From positions 310,001-374,000 of the forward strand of contig BQMF02000260.1 in NCBI GenBank assembly GCA_027922465.2: a stretch of DNA of 64,000 nucleotides, written 5' to 3'. The notes below the pieces were generated by a model that saw only the letters and a list, made by a program, of their open reading frames with translations, made no database searches and had not been told where the DNA came from. Made by a program: the position numbers and the translations under genes. Of the stretch, positions 44,751 through 56,827 are shown in pieces. The stretch's first letter is position 1; each line of letters opens with the position of its first letter. This DNA is from Turritopsis dohrnii. Taxonomy: Eukaryota > Cnidaria > Hydrozoa > Anthoathecata > Oceaniidae.

Positions 44751-47700
44751 ATGCAATTCGTAAAAGCTAACGATGAAATTGAAATGTTTTGCAAAGCCAA
44801 TGAAATAGATTTTATTAACAATGATAATATCGATCCCAGTTGTTTGTCGAGAAGAAAATTACATTTAAATCAAAAAGGAATAAGTCGCTTGGCCAAAAAT
44901 TTCAAAAATTACATAAATAGCTGTTGATATCAAAATGGAGATGATTCTATGATTGAAGATTGTTCAAGTATCAAAAAGTCTTTGCATGATCTGAAACATT
45001 CTTATACAGAAAATATCATTTTTTCATATCTAAATATAAATTCTGTACGAAATAAGTTGAGAGATCTGGAAATGCTTCTAAGCGGTACTATTGATGTGTT
45101 GACTATAGCTGAAACTAAGTTAGACTCCTCCTTTCCAGCTCAGCAATTTCTAATGGAAGGTTACAAAACGCCATTTAGACTAGATATCACGAACAAATCT
45201 GGGGGTCTCTTGATTTATGTAAGCTCTCATATCCCAGCACGTCAATTATATCGTTTTGAAATTCACCAGAACTTTCAAATTCTATGTTTAGAGATAAGTC
45301 TATATAACAAGAAATGGTTTTTGCTCAGTTTTTATAGAAATCCAAAATCAAATCTACAATTTTATTTAGATAAATTATCCGATGTGCTTGATTTTTATTG
45401 TATAACTTATGATAACATTCTTATAATGGGTGATCTAAATGCTGAACCTTCATGCCCAATTGTTGAAAACTTTTTACAATCACATGATCCTGTTCTGTCA
45501 CATGGATCAAAAGACCTGCTGGAAGTCAGCAGATGGATCTTGCATAGATCTTATATATTCTCAGGGCTTAAACTAGGATTTGTGCGAAGGGGTCGTTAGG
45601 CCCTAATTGGGAAATAATGTGAAAAGTTTTTTTGTTTTTTGTTTGCTGAGTTTGAACGTGTCTTTCGTTGTTTGCTACAGTTGTACCAGTGAAGATGTAA
45701 ACATCATGGTTAATTTGTCGATAGCAAAAAGTTTGAATTTTAAAGATAACTTTTTTTTTTGTGATAATCTAGAAGATCCTTCAAAAATTACGAAACTAAA
45801 ATGTTTGATGTGTAGTGAATTTTACGAAGAAAATCCATGATTTTCGATAAAATGTCACGAGGATTACTGAAAAGCAAGCGGGAGTGCATCGTTTGCTCTA
45901 AGTTCTAGATACGTATTGGAAAACAAGGGGAAATCATATTTAATAAAAAACAATTTTGCCGACGTGAAAAACATATTTCCCAACGTGTCCAACAAAATCA
46001 TCATATCAAGACGACAAATTTTGCCAACATAAAAAAATTCCTAATTTAAAGGGTTGCAGGTATTGATAATTTAGTTTGCAGGAATAAGAAAATAAAGCCT
46101 TTAATCTTGACCCAATCGAATTGATCCGTGAATGTTAACTATTTTTAGCGATCGCAGGAGGAGCGCTGAATATTCCGCACGCCAATAAGCGAGGTAATGG
46201 CAGCTTTACAAGCACAGTATATTCGTGAATGATACATAAAACTGCGTTGTTTTAGTTTAATAACGTTGTATAATTAATCAAATCAAAGAATCGTTAATAA
46301 CTTGATATTGATAAAAGTAGTTTTAACCGTTTCTTCGTTACTCTACGTTGTTGATTCACTGTAACGTCCTTTCAAAGTTGCGTTCTAAAAAAATGTTAAT
46401 TGCCAATTGGGAAAAAGGGTGTCTATTTTGGTTTGGGAAGGGGCCGTTTAACGGTCCCCCACAACGCTAGTAAAGGCCCTGATTCTTTCAAATCGAAAAC
46501 ACTCTTTTCAGCATACTGGAGTTTTTGAAACTGGCATTAGTGATCATCATTCTTTAGTTTACACGATGCTTAAAGCAAAATTTGTTAAATATAAAGCCAA
46601 TGAAATAATTTATCGTGATTATAAAAAATTCTTTAAAGATCATTTTCTATTAGACTTAAATTATCATTTACAGAATAGCTGTATTCAATCTTATGAAAAT
46701 TTTGAAACTATTTTCTATGAAGTACTGGATCATCATGCTCCTTTCAAGACAAGATTTTTGAGAGCCAATAATAAGCCACATATGTTCAAAAAACTCAGAA
46801 AAGCCATTATGACTTGATCAAGGCTCAAAAATAGTGCCAACAAGACCAAATCTCCGATAGACATGGCAAATTATCAGCGCCAAAGAAACTTTGTCGTGAA
46901 TCTAAATAGACAGGCAAAAAAGGCTTATATCTCCTCAATAGGCCCAAAAGAATGCAGCAAATTCTGGGATACCTTTAAACCATTTTTCTCAGATAAAGGG
47001 CATATATAAACAATGTAGAAATTCAACTGTTTGAGGACAATAACCTTATTACAAACGAGGAGGATGTTGGAAGTCTTTTTAACAAATACTTTAATACTGT
47101 AACTAATCAACTAAATATTCCATCATGGCCTTTTGAATCCATAAGTATGGATCCTATAGAAACTATTGTTAAAAACTATATATACCATCCAAATATTATA
47201 ACAATTAAACAGAAATTTTCCCATTTGCATTTTGACTTTCAACCTGTCGAACAGGACACTGTATCCAAAATCATAACATCATAACATAAGTGCAAAGCTG
47301 TTGGAGGTAAAATTCCTGTTAAAATGCTTCAGTTGGGTGTTGATCTCTGTGCTCCTATTTTAGCTTCCTGCTTCAATCAAGCTATTTTAGATTCTGAGTT
47401 TCCAGCAGAGCTTAAACTTGCTGACATTATTCCTTGTCCAAAAAAAGGTGATATGCAGGATAAAGCTAACTACAGACCCATTAGTCTTTTGCCACCTGTT
47501 TCAAAGATATTTGAGAAAATCCTAGCGGCTCAAATGGCACCTTTTCTTCATAAAATTTTTTCTAAATTTCTATGTGGTTTTAGGAAAGGACATAGTACAC
47601 AACATGCTCTCCTCAATATGCTTAGGAAATGGCAAGTTTGTATTGCCAATAAAGGTAAAGGAAGCGCCATACTTATGTATTTGCCAAAGGCGTTTGATTG

Positions 47701-48875
47701 TCTGTCACATGAACTTTTAATTGCTAAAGTAGAAGCTTATGGCTTCGGAAGAAATAGCCTTAAATTTCTTCTTAGCTATCTTTGTAACCGCAAACACCGT
47801 GTTCGGATTCAGAATATTTTCAGTGAATGGCTTGAATTAAACCTGGGAGTGCTGCAAGGCTCTGTCTTAGGACCTATTTTATTCAATATATTCCTTAACG
47901 ATTTATTTTTCATATTTGATGAAAATGATATTTGCAACTTTGCTGATGATAACAGCCTATATGTGTGTGGACCTTCTTTAGACTTTGTCATCAATTCCCT
48001 TCAAGGTAGTTCAATTAAAATTCTGAAATGGTTCAATCAACACTCTTTGGTTCCCAATCCAGCAAAGTTTCAAGTCATTTTTCCAGGTAGTCCAAATTTG
48101 AACATAGAATTAAATTTGAATGGTCATATATTAAAGAGTTCTAGTATTCTAAAGCTTTTAGGTATTTCTTTAGACGATAAGCTCTCTTTTTTACCTCACA
48201 TTAAAGGGTTGACGCAGAATGCAAATAATAAAATCAAAGTGCTTATGAGATTGAGTACCTTTTTAAATCAATCAAAACGTGACATTTTATTTCACACATT
48301 CATTGCTTAACTACTGTCCTTTGATTTGGATGTTTTGTAATAAACAAGCAAACTCCTTGTTGATACGATCTCGTCATAAAGCGCTAAGAGCTAGGTTTCT
48401 GGATTTTTCAAGTCCCTATGAAGATCTCCTACTGCGAGGAAAAACGTCATCCATACACGTTCGAAATCTCAAGCTTATGCTTGAAGGAGTCTATAAATCT
48501 TTTCATGGGCTTGGTCCTCCTATTCTGAATGATATATTTAAAGTTAAAAACCTATCTTACTCTTTGCGGTCCGGTTTACTATTTGAACTTCCGATTTTCA
48601 AAGCGAATGTCAACACTTTTGAATTTCGTGCAATATTGGCATGAAATCATGCGACAATCAAAGCCTCAGAGTCAATCAGGGAGTTCAAGCAAAATTTGCA
48701 GCTAGCTGATATCTATTGTCGCTGCAAACTTAACTCCTAGTGTTTTTAATTTGTTTTCTTTTGTATGGTTTTTATTTTGCGTTTTATTTGTTGGAATGAA
48801 TTAGTTATTTGTAACTATATCTTTTACGAATCCAACAGAAAATAAAGTATAAATAAAAAAATAAAAAAATATTTT
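44751..48875 (+). mobile_element. CR1/L2-like LINE with SGNH-type ORF1 end, APE endonuclease and RT, interrupted by a DNA transposon
   Basis: 5'-truncated. An ORF1 tail (44751-44927) ends with the SGNH/esterase-type KLHLNQKG histidine motif. ORF2 starts 21 bases later at 44949 with APE blocks (LNINSVRNK, IAETKLD, IMGDLNAEP), then shifts frame near 45490 (SADGSCIDLIYS). After an inserted element (45562-46481) it resumes at TGISDHHS. RT follows at 47324-48310: ANYRPISLLP, GFRKGHSTQH, LGVLQGSVLGPILFNIFLND, FADDNSLY. The C-terminal domain is at 48279-48644 and an A-rich 3' tail at 48840-48875. The motif A aspartate is Tyr (MYLPKAFDCL), and several stops and frameshifts are present, so it is inactive although FADD is intact. 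Confidence 0.88.
45562..46481. mobile_element. hAT-like non-autonomous DNA transposon inside the LINE, about 920 bp
   Basis: The left end CAGGGCTTAAACTAGGATTT aligns with the complement of the right end, CAGGGCCTTTACTAGCGTTG. The match continues imperfectly through TTTGTGxG, CGTTA and CCCxAATTGGG. It is flanked by ATTCT at 45557-45561 and 46482-46486. The insertion splits the endonuclease coding sequence exactly between the CIDLI block and the NRKHSF...TGISDHH block. The CAGGG terminus suits hAT; a 5-bp duplication suits the hAT5 subgroup. A short Cys-containing frame (45607-45840) may be a transposase remnant but cannot be identified. Confidence 0.75.
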
Positions 48876-49404
48876 AATAAATTATTTTTTAAATTATTTT
48901 TTGGGACATGATAGAGCTCCAAAAGTTGATGAACAACAAGTCTTTTTACAGTTTTTTATAATTCTTCGTTGTTTTCGAGATATTATTTTTTTCGTATTTA
49001 TGTGATATTTCTCCGTGATACAAACATGGTCGTATCCAGGAAATTTTCCAGACCAGTATACCAATTTCGATGGCCATTTTAATTATTTAAAAAAGGGATC
49101 TGAGGAACGTTTCTGCTGTTCTTTAAGTCTGTTATTCAAATAATTGAACTAAAAGTTTGCAATCTTCGCTTAAATCGAATTTTTAAGCCCTATTCTAGCC
49201 TAGAGTGACTACAGCGCTTTGTTTCGAGAAGTTTGATGTTGTGATCGCGAATTCATTTCAGGTTCCGAGAAGATCAATTAAAGTAATATTTCGAAACCAC
49301 CACATGTCGAATTTCATGTGTGATGTTTATGAATGGTCTTGTAATGTGTGCAACCAGCCGACAGAATTGAATTGTTATTTTAACTCATGCAAGGGAGCTT
49401 TTTA
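48876..49404. other. Intergenic stretch
   Basis: AT-rich sequence after the LINE tail; no gene or recognised repeat apart from a small ATAAATTATTTTTTAAATTATT inverted phrase. Confidence 0.35.
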
Positions 49405-49690
49405 ATTTCATTGATCAACACCAAAACGAGTCCTGCTGGTACCACTTATGTTTTCATATTCTTTCGTTAGGTGAACAATTGAATTCGTATAACGAAGGAA
49501 AATTCAAAATTATCTTAGCAACAGCAAATTGGTGAATAATCACTTAATATACTTAAGTTATACTTTGTTTTCAATTGAGTACGAAAACTAGTATAATAAG
49601 TTGACCATGTTTTTAAAGCGTATCTACATGCGCACTTAAAAACTCTAGGAGTGTTATAGCGAGCAATAGTACTTGCGCACCTCATAAATG
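49405..49690 (-). repeat. Dispersed repeat R1, copy 2
   Basis: Reverse complement of the 1444-2010 copy: TCCTGCTGGTACCACTTATG, TTCATATTCTTTCGTTAGGT, GTGAATAATCACTTAATAT, then the GCGCA...CTATAACACTCCTAG flank. About 250 bp between the two blocks of copy 1 is absent here. Confidence 0.6.
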
Positions 49691-49989
49691 AGGTTTGATG
49701 TAATGTGTACTATGATTTATTACATCGTTTCTGTGTCGCAGCGCTTAAAAATAAGAATTTTACTTCTGCCGGTCTTATGACGGTCGGATGTCCTAATTAG
49801 CCGGCCACAACCTCAAGTTCAGCGGTCGAAAAAACGATCACCTACATATACCGCCGCACATATGGTCACTAGGAACGGACTTCTGGCCGACCAAGCATCC
49901 ATATTCGCCGGACATTGTCCGGTGACCGGCCGTTATTTTAAGCGCTGGGTTGTTATATGAGTCTTCAATCCCAACATACGAACTAGAGG

Positions 49990-50935
49990 GCCAGTTGGGG
50001 ATCATGACCAGGGGATCAAAAAACATCAAATTTTATACCATGCAGTTCATAAAATTTATTTTCCCAGGTCTGCCCAAAACAAACCTGGATACAACCCTGA
50101 CAAATTGCATTTTTTAGAACCATTACCGTACCGGCGTGCATGATCGTTTTGTAATTCCCATATGTAATTTGATAATTGTGTTTCAGACCTTTTATCTTCA
50201 TTTCTGAAGGAGTGGGTGTGTCCATACGATCATTCTTTGAATGTGTTGGCAGTTAATCCTATATAGTATTTCCCGGTGCCTTTGTTTGATTTTTTGACAT
50301 GGCATTTGTAGATGACTTCCTTTTCGAGACAATTACCGTTTGTGGGACACATGTTTTTCTTTTGGCAGTTGCATGTTTTCGTAGGTGGTTTAGTTATTTC
50401 GATTAAGATCTTTCTGTTGTGCAAGAAGTTGACAATTTTGAGGTTTGTTTCGATTGTTATTATTAGTGAAAATTGTTCTCAGAAAAGTTTAGTGAAGTCT
50501 TTTCTTATACTATCTGACCTTGGGCCACTGATGTTTTTAAAACAACATAATCCATCGTCTCTGTAAAGACCATTAGACACAGTCCCATAGGTTTCACTGA
50601 GGCGGTCCAGTATGTAGAGTCCAACCAATTCACAAAGCTCAGCCCCAATGTAGCTGCCCATGGTTACGTCGAAGTTTGGATCTCCTGACTTTTTCGTCCA
50701 GTCCTGGTCCTTGGTGAAAAGTAGGGTCTTTCTAGATTGCATGATGATCTTCTTTTCATACGCAGATATGATGACGTATTGAGATGCATGGTTTAGTGAT
50801 TTTTCGAGCAGGGTTTTCCATATTGAAGGATAGAATTCTTCGTAGAATGTCGTACTGAAGTGCATTTCTTCTTGTTTTCAACTTTTTCGAGATATCTCAA
50901 TTAGGTTTGATTTATGCAACGCATAATTATGATGT
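49990..50935 (-). mobile_element. Penelope-like retroelement fragment: RT plus GIY-YIG endonuclease
   Basis: On the minus strand a truncated RT begins in one frame (YLEKVENKKKCT) and shifts to TFYEEFYPSI. It continues through AYEKKIIMQSRKTLLF, FDVTMGSYIGAELCELVGLY and the active-site box GLYRDDGL. After KDFTKLF comes an in-frame TGA, then EQFSLIITIETNLKIVNFL joined directly to the Cys linker (CNCQKKNMCPTNGNC) and the GIY-YIG domain (VIYKCHV...YYIGLTANTFKE). A second in-frame TGA precedes GHTHSFRNEDKRSETQLS. RT followed by a Cys-rich linker and GIY-YIG is the Penelope-like signature. The thumb region between NFL and the linker appears deleted. Subclade is not assigned; YRDD is used instead of the commoner YxDD forms. 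Confidence 0.75.
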
Positions 50936-51356
50936 AATAAGTGAGTACTTAAAATTTCTCATTGTTTTTACTGTTATATATATAAATGAAGATTATATCT
51001 TTGTACTTTATTAAATGGATCAAGAATTCTAAGTGAAATGATGTGATGAGGTATGAATTAATAAGAATTATGCAAAAGCTCAAAAGTAACACACATCAAC
51101 AGTACACTCTCCTATTACATATATGCATTGCATAATTTGATATTTTTAAATTGAAATATCAGCAAAAAGAGAGGAAATTTTCAAAAACGGTAAAAAGACT
51201 CATGAATCAACTTTTTGAGCTCTATTATGTACCAAACTATCACTTGTCATCACAGGATCCTTTCATGACAACACAGAACGTTACTCAAATATTAAGTTCA
51301 TACATCAATCAAACTAACCCGAGATTAAAAGAACAAAAAAAATGTAAAAAAAACAA

Positions 51357-51515
51357 TTACTTTAATCGGATTAATCTTTGCGAGATTAATTTTCGCGATT
51401 TCGTGATTTTTTTTCCTTTTTCGTGAAAGTTTGTATCGCGAAAACACGTAAAGTCATTGGGTCGCGAAAATTAATCCACGCAAAATTTTTACCTGATCGC
51501 AAAAATAAATCCAGT
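51357..51515. repeat. GCGAAAATTAATCC dispersed repeat, copy
   Basis: Closely matches 16560-16720: GCGAGATTAATTTTCGCGAT, GAAAGTTTGTATCGCGAAAA, GCGAAAATTAATCCACGC. Confidence 0.65.
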
Positions 51516-52155
51516 TTGTTTGTTTTTTGTTGTTGTTGTTGTTGTTGTTGTTTAATTTCTTTTTTGTTCGTTAATTGGATCAAGAAATGACAAAATGAAC
51601 AAAGTTAAAATTTCCCTTAAAAAAAGTGCTACATCTTAAATCTAATCTAATCTAAAATGATGACATTTTCTTCTTATTTTTTCTTTTGTGATGGCACTAT
51701 CCTTCAGGAAACATTTTTCTTACATCCATGGATTTTAGCTCCATTTTTTCTTGGTTCCTATGACATTCTTCTTAGGGCATTTCCTCTTTTCTTTCTGCTG
51801 ATACTCCATTTTCAAATTGTCGCTAAGTATGAAGACAAGAGGTATTCTGGTCAACTTTACAAGCGACTGGAGAGGGGAAAGGCTTTGGAAGAGGTAGATA
51901 TCAATTTATGTTTATCAACTCTCAAACCCCTTCACGCAGGATGGATTGTTGATTTCTATAATTACATCACTTCTGCTGATATGGTAAGGAAGTAATCAAC
52001 AATGAATGGGGTGCAAGCAGGGAACTGTCAAACTGAGACCCAATAATGGGTGATAATTTAACGTTCGAGATGAGCACAAATGCCAATGCATTATAATAGT
52101 CGATGAAACAGAAACCTACCGTAACTTTTACCTGAGAAGTTTATTTTTTCAATTA
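51516..52155. other. Intergenic stretch with TTG microsatellite and one unassigned frame
   Basis: A (TTG)8-9 run lies at about 51526-51551. A 112-codon frame at 51657-51995 has some protein-like character (YSGQLYKRLERGKALEEVD, then LHAGWIVDFYNYI) and may be a piece of a transposon or host exon. I cannot identify it. Confidence 0.3.
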
Positions 52156-52330
52156 TAAACCTTTTGATAGCGAAAATAAATCCACAAGATATTATTTGAA
52201 ACAACTATTTGCGAAAATTAATCCACGCGAAATTTTTCGAAGTGCTTATTTGCGAAAGTAATTCCAAAAAATTTTGCGCGTTTTTGAAGTCGCGAAACTT
52301 AATCCCACAAAAATTAATCCGCTTAGTAGA
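52156..52330. repeat. GCGAAAATTAATCC dispersed repeat, divergent copy
   Basis: GCGAAAATAAATCCACAAG, GCGAAAATTAATCCACGCGA, CGAAACTTAATCCCAC and AAAATTAATCCGC are lined up over 170 bp. It is looser than the pair at 16560 and 51357. Confidence 0.55.
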
Positions 52331-53249
52331 AATAGAACAATTGAGAAATTGTCTACCAATGAGCAGCTATTTATTATTAACGAAGTGCTCAAATAGAGTA
52401 AAAAAAAATGATTCTCTCTCTAGTGGAGATTATCTCACAAGAAAACTGCTGCCCTCCACCTTAATGATTCATTATTATTTTATTGAATAATTTGTGCAAT
52501 GTTCATGGTTTACATATTATACTTATCAGTGATTGTACATCTCACTTTTAAAGAATTACCTTAATGGTAGAAATTTTTGCATGTACGTAAAAAAAAGTCA
52601 GAAATGCGCAAAAATTAGTATCAAAATTATGTGCAAAAGGGCTGTGCACAAAAAGAATACTGTTTTTTTTCTAGATTTTTGCAGTTTTGATCCCTAGGAT
52701 AATTTGATTGATGATTGATTGTTGTCTTCGGTAAATCATTATTTCTAGAATTGCCTTCCCATTCTTTTTCTTGTATAACATACCGATAATTATAATTTCC
52801 TGAGACTCCCTGTATTTTGCTTCAAACAATGCACTCTTCTTTTATTGCTGGCATCCAAAATCTCAATGAACAAGGAATTGTCATGACATCATTTTTTGAT
52901 AAGGGAACCATTGCATTGCATTGCCAATTGAATTGATGTTTAGGGGCAAACTAGGATCCTGGGTAAAACTTTTTTCGGAGTTTCACTTTGGAAACGATGT
53001 GTCAAATCATGCGTTTCTTTGTATGAACCCGTGACGAAAGTTTTAATTACAGAATTAGAAAGGGAAAGTGTGCCCATGTTGTATCCCTTGAAAAACTGAT
53101 AAAAAAATGTATGGGATCATTTTGCTTCGACCAAAATTATTTTTGCTGGTAAGGGGGAGGGACTAAAAAACATGCTCAAGTATTTTTATGAAACAAAACA
53201 TGCTTAACTTTAGCTTGTTCATTTGACAAGATAACTTAGGTATTATTCA

Positions 53250-53395
53250 CCAAATATTCTGTTTCTAGGTGGAATGGCCACTGTTGCTAAGGTAATTCTG
53301 ACATTTCCTTTGTTATACGAATTTCTTAACAAAAGAATATGAAAACATAAGTGGTATAAACTAGCAGGATTCGTTTTCATGTTATTCAATGACAT
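53250..53395 (+). repeat. Dispersed repeat R1, copy 3
   Basis: TTGCTAAGGTAATTCTGACA, AAAAGAATATGAAAACATAA and ATTCGTTTTCATGTTATTCA match 1870-2010 in direct orientation. Confidence 0.6.
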
Positions 53396-53599
53396 TAAAA
53401 AGCATCTTAGTTTTCAACTTTTCAGAAAGAAAAGCTTTTTAAAACAACTCCCGACAGTTTATATTCAATTTCGAACAAAACAACGATCTTAGTATAGCAT
53501 GAGGAACACTCATACGAATCCATGCGTGCGGTTGATCACAAGTCTAAGACGTCTTGTGCGTGTGGCATGGCCTGTTTTGGAACATCAAAATTACTAAAA

Positions 53600-55475
53600 T
53601 TGCAGAGCTTCTAGGGGCTTTGCCACCTAGGACCCCACCAACCAAGCACTGCCTTGGACTGTATAACTCCATCTTCTCTATCAAAAATGATAGTAACTAA
53701 AAGTGTTTTGAGAAATCCCTGATCAAATATTTTGATGACGTCATAGCCGCACCACCCAAGAATATTTAGGCCCAAAACTTTAATCACCCCATTGCCTGTA
53801 TCACAGACCCCAAAAATCCCTATTGATTCCTGAGATATTTCCCCAAACCACCGCGTTCCATTGGGGATGCAATGCAATGATTCCCCCACGGTCATAGAAA
53901 AACTGACGTCATGCCACGTGCTTTTATACTAATCGATAAAGAATTGTCTCTCGCCTCTACATGGTTTTACGCACAACTAAGAAGGACTTGACTGTAAAAT
54001 TTGATTAAATATATCACTCTCCAAAGTGGGATGCAAAATGCAAATCAGTATAATAAGATATCTCAACAAAGATAGTAGGAGTAACTGATGTTTTTTTGGG
54101 TCTGTGCTATTCGTTTTATGGTGATGAATAATTTGGGTATGAATTTTTTGACAATATCTAGGTAACTAAGGGATAACTGATGAGTTTTTTGGTCCACTAT
54201 TGACAAAGGAGTGACAAAAATTGGGTTAAAAGTCTTTGATTAATAATAATATCTCCATAACAGTTGGTGAAACAATACTTTCCATTTACCAACTGTTGTT
54301 GTATTTACCTGTTGTTTTAACTGCATAAACCTTTTATAAGGGCAATTTTATAAGAACCCAAAAATTATGAAAATAAGAAGAACTTTTTTTATAATTCTCT
54401 CTCTGAATTGCTCAAAATTCAGTTAGTAGTATTATATTATAAGTCCCACTTTTATTTCAGAGGTTGATCGTTTTCTGTTAGTTTTACAGTCAAGTTCCTC
54501 GTAGTTCAGTGTAAAACATGCAGAGGCAATGAGTTTTTTCACTATTAGTATGGTAGGTTGACATGACAGGGAAACCATTCTTCACATCCCTGGTTGAGCA
54601 CAATGTTTAGAGGCAAGTATCCAGAGAATCAAGGGATTATTAATGTTCTTTGGTGTTTGCAAAAATGATGATGGGGTGGCAAAAAATTTGGGTCTCAAAA
54701 TATCTGAGGATGTAGCAGCGATGCCATTAAAATTTTTGACTGATGATATCTCGGTAACTCTTGGTCGTAACTAAACAATCCCATGCATCTTTTTTTACCC
54801 TTGAAAACTAATTCCTGTTGGTAAGATATATGAGACTTCAATAAAGGTATTCTGAAACAGATTTATCACTTGATACTCAATATTAATTTGATAATGAGAA
54901 ATTTGTAAGGTTCTGAAATGGTTTCCTTTACATTCAAAATGAAACTCTAGAAGTTGTTTGACAGGTCTCTTTTCAATATTTTATTTCTAGTTTTTCAGGA
55001 TATTTCATTTTTTAAGATCTTATATACATTTTAATTTATGCACTGCATATTAAAGATGTAATAAACAATAGCGAGTGTGTGTCACACTTTTATTTTAGAG
55101 AGTGATAAATTTTGTTGAATTTTACTGTCAAAACTTTCTTAATCGTGGTCATATTTTTCATAAGGCCATGTGTTTTTTACGATTGTTATATTGTAGTACA
55201 AAGCGTCACGTCAGTTTTTTTTATTGTCACGGGGGAACCATTACATTGCATCCCCAATCAAATGCGACCTTTTAGGAAATATATAGAGAACCAATTGGGA
55301 TAACTGACATTTCTTGGGGTCCGCGATACAGGCGATGGGGTGATGAAAGTTTTGGGACTACATATTTTTGGTATGTCATCAAAATCTTTGATCGGCAATA
55401 TCACTCTTTCATCAGTTTTTCGAGTTCTACATGTTTCCAATTCCCAAATTGAAATTTTCGTCACGGGGTTCACAC
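53600..55475. repeat. Cluster of dispersed repeat R2 copies
   Basis: A reverse copy lies at 53600-53935 (CACCCCATTGCCTGTATCAC, GATGACGTCATAG). Worn pieces are at 54060-54300. Direct copies are at 54640-54820 (GATGATATCTCGGTAAC) and 55085-55460 (GGTCCGCGATACAGGCGATG, TTTTTCGAGTTCTACA). The 55085 copy is the longest, starting CACTTTTATTTTAGAGAGTG. Together with 7196 and 32204-32940, this makes R2 one of the commonest repeats in the window. ORFs inside are not conserved. Confidence 0.65.
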
Positions 55476-56827
55476 ACGGAAAGGCAAATTTGACACATCC
55501 TTTTTCGAAATTAAACTTGGTAAAAATTTTTACCTGGATTACTAGTAATATATAATTATCAAGCTTATAGATGGTGTGAAGGATAAACCATGTGAATTAA
55601 TTATAGTTCATATATGATTGGCTGTAGCATGATACCAATAAGTGGTTGTAGTAAGGCCTTGCTCATTTAAGATGATGCTTTTATAAATGAATCACATTTT
55701 CAATGTTGTATGTTTCGAAAACATGACGATTGCTCTATCATCTTGACTTTGTTAAGATAATTGATGGAGAGCTGAGGTTTGCACTATGCCGATGTCAGCA
55801 GAAATATAACAAGTGAGAAATGGTCTGGGAACGATCAGCTGCTTGTTATCAACAAAGCCTTCAAACAAAGTAAACAAATAATTGACTGACAAACTTTTTT
55901 CTTGACCATATGATTGATATAATACCTTTCAGGTATTTGAATAACCTATTTTATTTGAATAACCCTTAATACCATTTCATTAAGCCCCAGAGCTACCATT
56001 TTTACTTCTAAAGCAAACTTGGAATGAATTTATGATAAAATAAAATATTGAGATTTAACTAAATCATAACTAAATCATCTAAAAAATTATGTTTAATGTC
56101 TGGAACTGCGAGGGAGACCAAGATGGCTTGTGACAATATTTCGCTCAGTTACTTTATAAAAATCAACAAGCAAGATATCCTTCGTAGCTGGTTTTGTAAA
56201 AAAATCTTTCCTTTTCAAGCTGGCATAGTTTGGTTGTTGGTGTTTTTCTATAAAAAATAGAAAAATTTGTTTTGAATTTTGAATGAATTTTTTTTCTTTT
56301 CACAATCAAAAAATGCATGAAGAACCAGGTGTATTAATTTTTCTAAATATGCAAGTACAATCAGAATTTGACGTCAACAAGGTTACTTCTTGTAATGTTT
56401 TTAAAAAAGAGAAGAAAAAAAGAAAATGAAAATCTCAGTTAACAATTCTTTGGGATGGTTTCTTCTTCCTAATGAAGCTAAGTTGCAGAACCATCCAACG
56501 TGCAAGTGGTTATCTGGGTGAAAATATTTTCCTTTAAATGGTGACAGAAAAGTAGAAACCTTTTGAAAGAAAAGAAATTGAAAACAGAAAATTATTTTCC
56601 GTTTTCTTCTGTGTTTTTTTTTTTTGTTGTTGTTTGCTTTTTCTTTTCTTCCGATTTTAGTCCAACTTCTTCAGCTTGAACAAACTTCAAAAAAAGAAGA
56701 AAACATCGAGTAAAACTACAAATAAATAATAAAGGTTCATGACTTCCAGTATGAAAGGACTTAAGCCAGTTAAACACACAGTCCTCATTAAAATGCTCCA
56801 TCATTTCCTTGTAGAAATTAGAAAAAA
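55476..56827. other. Upstream flank of the APBA/Mint gene
   Basis: AT-rich, no gene recognised. The promoter or 5' UTR of the downstream gene presumably lies here, but no core element can be named. No repeat from the families above was found. Confidence 0.35.

Noticed and set aside
45607..45840. Gene with a signal-like leader and Cys pairs
   Set aside because: It lies wholly inside the 920-bp DNA transposon and is more likely a transposase remnant; no family could be named.
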